DNA from: Larix sibirica
Taxonomy: Eukaryota; Streptophyta; Pinopsida; Pinales; Pinaceae
Direction of reading: 5' to 3'
DNA: 14,888 bases
NCBI GenBank assembly: GCA_004151065.3
Contig: NWUY0300035803.1
Location: 10,441 to 25,328 of the forward strand
In this document: piece by piece, positions 8,611 through 14,888 of the stretch
How the letters are laid out: the number at the start of each line of letters is the position of its first letter
Numbering within the stretch: the first letter of the stretch is position 1
Notes under the pieces: generated by a model
The model's database searches: none
Told to the model about the DNA's origin: nothing
The model's input: the letters and a program-made list of their open reading frames with translations, nothing else
Position numbers and translations under genes: made by a program

Positions 8611-8790
8611 TACAAATTCCTCTTGTTTCTTGTTTCAAGAAACTGTCGTAGTAGCATAAGACTTACAAATACACATAAGGTTTATACCCAATACGCAATT
8701 TACAAATTCCTCTTGTTTCTTGAATCAAGAAACTGTCGTAGTAGCATAAGACTTACAAATACACATAAGGTTCATACCCAATACGAATTT
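8611..8790. repeat. 90-bp tandem duplication inside intron 2
   Basis: Copy 1 is 8611-8700 and copy 2 is 8701-8790. They differ at about five positions (for example tgtttc versus tgaatc, and ttta versus ttca), so identity is about 94%. Each unit contains an internal inverted repeat, gtttcttg..caagaaac, with an 8-9 bp stem. As 90 is divisible by three, a frame continuing from exon 2 stays open through both copies and ends at 8851-8853. The strong GT donor at 8584 makes an intronic position more likely than a coding 30-residue repeat. Confidence 0.9.
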
Positions 8791-9137
8791 TATGTCAGAG
8801 TGGCAAACCGACTGCTAGCCAAGCAATGGCTTCCAGAACATAAGAGAAAATAGGTCCACATTCTCAGAGATACAAACAGTCTAGGAGACCACCAAGAGCA
8901 AAATAGCACTAAGAAATAGCCCAATTAATCCCAGGTCATACAAATAGCAACCACGCATTAAATCTCTATTATCTTTTTTAGATTTGAGGCGTGGCAGCGA
9001 CATTTGGTAAACCTTGTCAATTATTTCTGATATGTTTTAAAGCTATTTTGATAATTGGCAATGGTGTATATCATTCTTGATTATCCAGCTGATCCTAGCT
9101 GATGCTGTTCTTGATTATCCTGCTCTTGCGTTAGTAC

Positions 9138-9180
9138 AGAAGAGGAGCACTGTTCTTCATTCAGGTGCTTTGTGGGTTCG
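9138..9180 (+). pseudogene. Weak candidate third exon of the CNOT9-like gene
   Basis: A possible acceptor, ttagtacag, at about 9129-9137 is followed in phase 0 by codons for KRSTVLHSGALW. CNOT9 continues at this point with KRELFQDLAPLLW, so the starting KR and the LW spacing are suggestive, but identity is low. The frame then runs into hydrophobic, intron-like sequence and a stop near 9224. No GTIAALLQE-type continuation is found downstream. It could equally be chance. Confidence 0.2.
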
Positions 9181-9187
9181 GTTTCTT

Positions 9188-9403
9188 TTAATTGTTATCT
9201 TTGTGGTGCCTTTTTAATTGCAAGCTTCCTAAGAAATTAAAATCATATTGGCATATCTCTTGTCGAGGATTTCGTTCTACCTTCATATGATTTCTCTCTA
9301 CCTCAGCGGCCTGGCTAGGATCCAGAATCGAATGCGTCGACATGTCATTAATTCCGTAGAGGCGGAATTTTGAGGCAATCATCACTCGATGATGGAGTTG
9401 CAA
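9188..9403 (-). other. Unrecognised open frame of 71 codons
   Basis: The translation is polar and of mixed composition, with a segment ILDPSQAAEVERNHMKVERN and a following NPRQEI. Base composition is more balanced, with more CG dinucleotides than the neighbouring intergenic DNA, which is why I list it. No domain is recognised. It could be an exon of an unknown minus-strand gene or decayed transposon sequence. On the other strand, 9419-9592 is also open (57 codons, Pro-rich, no ATG). Confidence 0.2.
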
Positions 9404-9592
9404 AATTCATGTGTATAATTGTCCTTTGAGGTTGTGTCAGCCCCTACCCAGCTTCTAAATTATCCCCATGTACCTGAATATCGGTTCCCAACCATCATAC
9501 TTCCTAGGTTTCCATTTCCCGATATTCGTCGGTCTTGGCCTGAAATATGTTTGCCTTGGTTATCTGATTTCAAGAATGCCGTTCTAGCCTAA

Positions 9593-10932
9593 TTAGTAGT
9601 AACATTAAAACTTCAATGTTTTTGCAACATACCAAAAGCATTGCCATTGGCAAGAAAGATCTAGAATGCTGAACCTGCAATGCAGGTAACATATAGTATT
9701 GACCTTGATAAAAGTAAGAGCCCAGTTTTTACACCGAGTACAAGGCTGAAATCTTCTCATTCATTATTTCATAAAAGCCCAGATATCACTATAATGTTTA
9801 CCATATCGTCATTTTCTCGTTGATTACATGTTCACAAAGTCCTTTTCTTGCATCACAATTTCCCATCCCAGGAATCCACAGTGATAAAGGCCATAACAAA
9901 TATCGCATATAACATTTTACCAAAAAAATATGGAGCATATGGTCATGTTAATGATGGTAATCACACAGCGTGGTATTGACTGTTTGCTCCTGAACAAGCA
10001 TTGCGCCTAAAGATTTTGAAGCAATATTTTCCAAAAGAAATATTAGTTTTGGGTTCATTTTATGGAACCTATAATCCTAAGAACATTTGCTTAAAAACCT
10101 GATATGGTCCCTTCCATTTTCCATCTCTCTTCTGCCTTAATGAAAACCTTGTGATTTTGCTTAACCAATGCACACAATTCCACACACTAGTTTAGTTAGA
10201 GGCATATTATTCTTCCATTTCCAATCATTTCACAAGTCATCCCTGGAATTACCAACCATTTGCAGCTTATCTCTCATTTTTCATTAGCTCTTTGTTTAAA
10301 TTCGTTTTTAACTTCAAAAATGCTTTTCCAATTTGGTATTTCAGTATTCCTCAGACCACACACTCTGTAATGTCCGTTATATGCTCTCCAATAGCAAGAA
10401 ACCAATGCTCCCTTACGATAGGCTGTCTTATTAATAGACAACCACCAGATGGATCTGTAGTAAGTAGAATAACTAAGTCTCCGATTATCTAGGTTTGGGG
10501 TTATTAAATAGAATTAATTCTTCCAAGATTTGAAAGATACCTGAACATAACCTCCTCTTTTAAAAGAGATAAATGAGATATACAAGTGTTTCCATGCAAG
10601 TTTCTGATTAACAAGATCTTTCCTGATATTCTTCCTTGTTAGTAGTTACCAGGCTCATGTCCTGAAATGTCTGTAATCAATGACATCAAAGAAAAGGCTG
10701 ACCCTGTATTATGACACCCTTCATTCTGAATCCTCAATCTTCTCTCTCATATAACAAATCTCCAACTTATACCATGCATCTGTATTCTAAATCCTCAATA
10801 TTCTGAATCATTTTTTATAAACTCCAATTGGCAATAGGCTATTAGTCTTTAGATGTATCATATATCATTTTATGCATTCATATCTTTCGAATTTTTATTT
10901 TTTTTAAGTTTAGAGACGGGCCCCTATAATAG
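9593..10932. other. Non-coding stretch, no recognised gene
   Basis: Nothing here reaches a supported annotation. On the minus strand near 10080-10150 a short reading gives KWKGPYQVFK, reminiscent of the integrase tail of LTR retrotransposons, and near 10000-10070 a short ASKSLGAMLVQE reading recalls RNase H of gypsy elements. Both are too short and isolated to call. Copies of a ctgaatcctcaat motif recur at about 10726 and 10785. An A/T run at 10889-10905 precedes a gggcccctat..atagggacccc inverted repeat at 10918-10939, which marks the edge of the 255-bp duplication. Confidence 0.4.
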
Positions 10933-11441
10933 GGACCCCAATGTCCCCTGTCTTCCATGACGCTCCCTAAAATTTGGGGGGACATATGGCTGTTTATCAC
11001 ATAATCCATGGGGAACTGCCTTAGTCTTTTTATACTCATCTTGGCATTTAAACCTTCATAGAGTATGTCCAGGATGTTTGGAATCGTATCAACATTAACT
11101 TTTCAACTTGTAGAAAGTGAAACACTGCCTTTATTGTAAGTAAGATGTTTACTATACCAAATGATCTTGCTCAAGATAAGTCCGAGGGGACCCCAATGTC
11201 CTCTGTCCACCATTACGCTCTCTAAAATTTGGGGGACCATATGGTTCCCTATCATATATTCTATGGGGAACTGCCTTGGTCTCCTTATACTCATCTTGGC
11301 ATTTAAATCTTCATAAAGTACGTCCAGGATGCTTCGAATCGTTTCAACATTAACTTTTCAACTTGTAGAAAGTGAAACACTGCCTTGTTATAAGTAAGAT
11401 GTTTACTATACCAATTGATCTTGCTCAAGATATGTCCATAT
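10933..11441. repeat. 255-bp tandem duplication within a LINE RT remnant
   Basis: Copy 1 is about 10933-11186 and copy 2 about 11187-11441. Landmarks repeat at a constant offset of 255 bp: ccccaatgtc, aatttgggggg/aatttggggg, atggggaactgcc, tactcatcttggcatttaa, ttaacttttcaacttgtag and gatcttgctcaagat. Identity is high, roughly 88-90% by eye, with one 1-bp indel late in the unit. The period is a multiple of three, so the same minus-strand frame is open in both copies (for example 11103-11294). Confidence 0.92.
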
Positions 11442-11760
11442 TAAATCTGAGCTGATATCGAACAATCAGTAGCATCTACTATGACATACAAGGTTTGAGT
11501 GACAGGGCATCCTTGTCTAATAGAACTAAACAGATAATTTCCATCTTAAAAATGTTTAGCAGGCCACACAAAATCCTGGAAATATTCAAAAAGTTGAAAT
11601 TCCCCAATGAAAATAGTATGAAACCCTTAAAAATTTGTGTCAAGATCTTGACAGAATCCCAATCATAGAAAACCTTTCTGCAGACTCATAACTATCACAC
11701 CACTTGTCCTGTTCCTATTCCACCTTTATCACCTGATCTAGACTTGGCTTAGTCTCAAAC
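10933..11760 (-). pseudogene. LINE reverse transcriptase remnant B
   Basis: On the minus strand, codons at 11521-11504 spell IRQGCP, the well-conserved box of non-LTR reverse transcriptases, followed by TLYVIVDA, which matches the usual (L/F)(Y/F)xxxxDAL helix. Before it, in another frame, RKVFYDWDSVKIL resembles motif A (D-F-x-K-A-F-D-x-V). After it comes the duplicated 255-bp segment, whose AVFHFLQVEKLM reading resembles the part just after the FADD catalytic box (DTxLFLQxxxxxM); the catalytic Asp pair itself is missing. Stops and frame changes are frequent. This is an inactive fragment with no recognised element ends. Confidence 0.72.
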
Positions 11761-11885
11761 TAACAACAAAGACAATTCCTCAAAGGTTTGATCCAAGAAC
11801 ATCCTAAATCCTCCAACTATGGCTTTTTATCACAGTTTCTATCAGAACTGTTCTAGTCTTATATAGACCCACGGCTCTTGAAGCA

Positions 11886-12560
11886 TCACAAACTATGTGC
11901 ATGGTGTTTGGGTTGCATCAACATGTTATTCACGATTTGTGGAAACAGTACTGTATCATCTGAAAAATAGTTACTTCCTAATTGGTGTTTTTCAAAGAGA
12001 TTAAAACCTCCAATGTTATGCTGTGTTATCAAAACTGATAACAAACAACTAATAGCATCTATAATTATTATAAGCAATAGGGCACTCTTGTCTAATGAAG
12101 AGAGAAAGATATATTCCTTTTGAAACATGTCCTTCAGGTAACACAATCTAACAGAGTTGAAATTATTTGCAGAAAATAGGATTAAACTGTTAAAGTTGAC
12201 ATCAGAATATTGACAAAATACCCCTCCATTGTGTCAAATGTTTTTCTAAAGTCAAACATCTGCATCAAAGATTTCTTATTAGACCTTGCTTGCCTTTCCA
12301 TCCGAATAATTACCAGATCTGCCAAGTCATATCTCCCTTTTACCAGACCTCGCTTCTTATTTACTGGAGTATTCAATTAAATAATTTTTGTCAGATACAG
12401 CCATAGGTAATATTTTGTCCAAGACAGTCAGCAAAGTCATCAGCGTTCAATTAGTGAATAATACCTCATTTCCCACTTTGAAAATCATTTGTTACTCCTA
12501 CCTTAATCTTAAAGCCAAAATTACCTATCTCTACAACTTCCATTAGGGCTGTATATATAT
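11886..12560 (-). pseudogene. LINE reverse transcriptase remnant A (motif A and FSDD box)
   Basis: This is a non-LTR RT palm region in several frames. From the high-coordinate end come a GNFGFKIKVGV reading (matches the GxFPxxxKxGVI segment), LMTLLTVLDKIL (matches RPITLLTVxYKIL, with the preceding Trp changed to a stop), then the open segment 12376-12182 with GLVKGRYDLADLVI (usual GFVKGRxIxDNxL) and motif A MFDFRKTFDT, its Asp at 12251-12253. After a break, the segment 12146-11886 has DAISCLLS, GGFNL and the catalytic box FSDD at 11955-11966, with Ser in place of the usual Ala, followed by TVLF. The open segments start on non-ATG codons and carry stops and frameshifts, so no active enzyme is made. 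No endonuclease is attached upstream. Confidence 0.85.
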
Positions 12561-12600
12561 TCTACTTCATGTTGATTCTTAAACACTGTATCCCCTGTAA

Positions 12601-13487
12601 GCAAGCAGGATAATCGAACAGTAAGATAGTCAACCTACAAATCAAAGTCAAATCAAAGCTAAGTTATAAGCAGTGTATCTTAACCTTCCGTTCTCCAACC
12701 AATATGTGAATGATCTGATAAAGTGATCAAATGATGTGAATGATGTACAATTATGGGAAAATATCTTCCTTGTGTTCTCTTGTGCTATGTTCTTTTTTTC
12801 TCTTCAGTCCTCTACCTTTGATTTATGTTCTCATATCACAATTAAAATGGATTTGGCTAACCCGCAAAGCAACTGGCATTTGGCTACAAGATCAATTTCG
12901 TCTGTTTCTTTGGATAGGTTACAAATCACTTTAATTCCTTTATTTGCAGGAAATAGGTTGGTTAAGAAAATTTTTTCAAATGGGAAAAAATATGTGGGAT
13001 AAAGAATTAAGCAACCAATTGTCTTGGAGAACTGTCAGTTGGAATTAAATAATTTTGACAAGAGTTGAGCCTTCAGTGCAATGTGTAGAATAAATCCAGA
13101 TGCCAACATGTATAAGACAAATTTGGATGCTTAGGGACCAATTTGGAAAGACTGAAAAGGGTTACTGAGTGCATATAAGAAAATGGAGACAGGCAATCTG
13201 AACATCAGAAGTTCCAAAAGGATGGCAAATGTCTTGACTTTGTTTCAGGTAACTTTTTCTTTCCCTTTACTATGCTTCAAACTTGCACAGGTTGGCCCGC
13301 CTAGCCTGTGAACCACACAGATCTTCCCTCACGAATTTCACAGGTTAGATCTCTGCCCATGGGTTTTCCAGCAGGTCATAGGTTCCAGAAGCAGTCGCAG
13401 GTCTCTGCCTGAAGGGTTTCTTTGACTGGAGGGTCAGGGATTCTGCAGGGTGGGTACCACACAGCAGCAGTTGCCAAGCCATGGTGA
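12601..13487. other. Stretch without a recognised gene, upstream of the plus-strand LINE ORF1
   Basis: Frames at 12736-13002 (plus, 88 codons) and 13376-13606 (minus) are not recognisable. From about 13260 the composition turns GC-richer, with repeated cacagg/caggt motifs. A 17-bp direct repeat, caagccatggtgacccc, occurs at 13475 and 13507. This could be the 5' untranslated part of the LINE whose ORF1 starts near 13488, but no element end is visible. Confidence 0.45.
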
Positions 13488-14422
13488 CCCCTCAAGACCA
13501 CAGATTCAAGCCATGGTGACCCCAAAACCCTCACCATCACCCTCCCTCTCTCCATCGGTCCCTCATCTCCAAGCACACAGTTTGAGGCTTTGGATAACAG
13601 CAACAATAATTCAGGACTAATCTATAGCCCCACGGATATTGCCATGGAGTCTACTTTCTCATACTGGACATTCCATATTAAAAATCTGCCAAGAAAGATG
13701 GAATTTCTTGAAATTGAAAACAAGAAGCACCACTCTAACATAACTGATCTTAAACAGCTGGTTTCTGAAATGAAACACCAAGAAAACATACACTTGCAAA
13801 ACCCATTTATGGACTTCCTTACTCTCCAATCCAAAATCTCAAGCATAAAAAATCTGCAAGAAGAGATGAGATCAAAATAGGCTTTGTTTAAACAGGAAAT
13901 GGAAACGCAACAGCAAACCCTTAACTTGTGGGTTCAAGTGGTTTGAAAAAGGACACAACCCCTCTTGGTCGTTGAGGTCGAGGAGCTGATACAAGCCAAG
14001 TTGAATGAAAAACACCTCCAATGAACTCGTGAACTTAAACTCAAAGTACGTGGGCTCACCATGGCCCGGTGGACACCCTACATATAGCCATAGGCACCTC
14101 CTTCCTTCACAACACAGTGGAACTAAAGGACATCAGTATTGAGCTTGCTTGGATGGGCACCAATTCCACACTTTTCATCCAGTTCAGATCAGCAAATGAT
14201 TGGATTCAACCTCTCAAATCCAAGCGGAGGTTGTTCTACATCCCTAGCAAGATATTCCTATATGCAGACCTCACTAAATCCCAAGATACAGAGTTGAAAC
14301 AAGCTAGGAAGTTGGTAGCAGCAGCATGGCAAGCAAAGAAATGGGTAATCATTGGAGATCTTTGGGCCATTTTTCGAGATTTCCCTCCCCCTAGGTACTC
14401 TCGGCTTGGGTTCTCTATATGA
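13488..14422 (+). pseudogene. L1-type LINE ORF1 remnant (coiled coil plus RRM-like and C-terminal domains)
   Basis: Such proteins form coiled-coil trimers and coat the LINE RNA. One frame, open from about 13488, starts Ser/Pro/Thr-rich (GPSSPSTQFEALD), then becomes a coiled coil from about 13695 (FLEIENKKHH, DLKQLVSEMKH, SSIKNLQEEM). In-frame stops at 13878, 13944 and 14022 interrupt it, but the frame carries on with ALFKQEMETQQQ, EVEELIQAKLNEK and RELKLKVRGL, the first RRM strand. After a frameshift near 14060, 14069-14422 (GTG-initiated) shows the rest: IELAWMG, TLFIQFRS, LKSKRRLFYIP, KIFLYADLTKSQ and ELKQARKLVAAAWQAKKW, in the order seen in L1 ORF1p (AHRxG, xxxVxF, DLT..). The three stops and the frameshift make it inactive. 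It is a different ORF1 type from the DUF4283 one at 5680-6212. Confidence 0.75.
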
Positions 14423-14888
14423 ATAGCTTGTTGGAAGAGAAGTGTTACCCCCCATGTTTGTCATGGGTGTCCATATGCACTTTTCTGAAAACCAAGAGCA
14501 TAGGGTTGAGAGGTAAAAGTTTTTATGACGTGATCAAGAATCTTCATGGCAATAAAAATCAGTTTTGATAGATTAAATGAAGACAACAAGGGGAGGTGAT
14601 TGTCTCCATCGATGTTATTGACCTGGCTATCATCTTAGCTGGAAGAAAGGAAGGTAGCATACTGCAGCACGCAGTCAGTATCAATGAAGTGTTGCAGTTC
14701 TTTGAAATCATTGTTTTTTATCCAGAAATTGTTATGTGACATAATGACAAGTTCAGATTTGGACATCAAAGGGGGTTGGGATTGTTCCTTATCAAAGTAG
14801 AGCAGGGTTATGAAAGTATCTTGAAGAGACAGGTCCCTAGTTCATCTTTTGTGCTATCTGCGAATGATGCTCAGTAATTTTAAAGTGA
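14423..14888 (+). other. Downstream stretch with an unrecognised open reading
   Basis: After the LINE ORF1 remnant, one frame is open from 14581 to 14877 (98 codons) apart from a single TGA at 14737-14739. It reads EVIVSIDVIDLAIILAGRKE, then SINEVLQFFEIIVFYPEIVM, a stop, and FRFGHQRGLGLFLIKVEQGY. No ATG begins it. It could be the spacer or N-terminal part of the same LINE's next protein, worn beyond recognition, or unrelated sequence. I do not recognise a family. The window ends here. Confidence 0.25.

Noticed and set aside
9070-9130. Repeat of ttcttgattatcc as a functional tandem motif
   Set aside because: Only a 13-bp match at two sites about 37 bp apart. It may be a local duplication but adds nothing interpretable.
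10000-10150. Minus-strand readings KWKGPYQVFK and ASKSLGAMLVQE as a gypsy-type integrase tail and RNase H
   Set aside because: Each match is about ten residues and isolated by stops. The order is not that of one element with certainty, and no RT, integrase core or LTR is present.
1-14888. CRISPR array, tRNA or rRNA genes, bacterial operons or phage genes
   Set aside because: No regularly spaced repeats with unique spacers, no cloverleaf with both boxes, and no ribosome-binding-site-led gene clusters were seen. The window is plant-like.

Overview
The window looks like intergenic DNA from a large, repeat-rich, AT-rich seed-plant nuclear genome; a gymnosperm is my best guess but is not proven. 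The reasons are spliceosomal-type GT..AG introns, long AT-rich stretches without usable ORFs, and decayed non-LTR (LINE) retrotransposons of plant type (a DUF4283/zinc-knuckle ORF1, a DNase I-like endonuclease and a non-LTR reverse transcriptase). There are no bacterial operons, tRNA or rRNA genes, or CRISPR arrays. I see no previously undescribed multi-gene system. Most of the window is fossil transposon sequence and simple repeats around one partial host-type gene.

Layout. Positions 1-4360 hold no recognisable gene. They contain a perfect 31-bp tandem duplication (1191-1252), a degenerate 29-bp one (1962-2019), a near-perfect 35-bp palindrome (2307-2341), and a possible tRNA-derived SINE (about 2885-3100) that runs into a GT/GC alternating, Z-DNA-prone palindrome. 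Positions 4367-4684 carry two diverged direct copies of about 130 bp, ending next to the only ambiguous base (4686). Minus-strand positions 4668-6240 hold one decayed LINE: an ORF1 remnant (DUF4283 plus a broken zinc knuckle) at the high-coordinate end and an ORF2 remnant (endonuclease C-terminal half and start of the linker to RT) at the low end, with much of the element missing between them.

Positions 7625-9190 are the gene-like part. A G-box palindrome and a TATA-like box precede an ATG at 7967. Two exons (7967-8177 and 8429-8583) join in frame with good splice sites to give 122 residues whose end resembles the start of CNOT9/Rcd1/CAF40, the armadillo-like subunit of the CCR4-NOT deadenylase. 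The next intron contains a 90-bp tandem duplication. A weak third exon begins near 9138. The core of the CNOT9 domain is not visible, so the gene is either split by long introns or truncated.

Positions 10933-12560 (minus strand) hold two consecutive LINE reverse-transcriptase remnants in the same orientation. One keeps RT motif A and an FSDD catalytic box. The other keeps the IRQGCP box and has suffered a frame-preserving 255-bp tandem duplication. Positions 13488-14422 (plus strand) hold an L1-type ORF1 remnant: a Ser/Pro-rich start, a coiled coil, then an RRM-like/C-terminal domain. It runs opposite to the RT pieces and belongs to a different ORF1 lineage from the DUF4283 one. All transposon pieces carry stops or frameshifts and look inactive.
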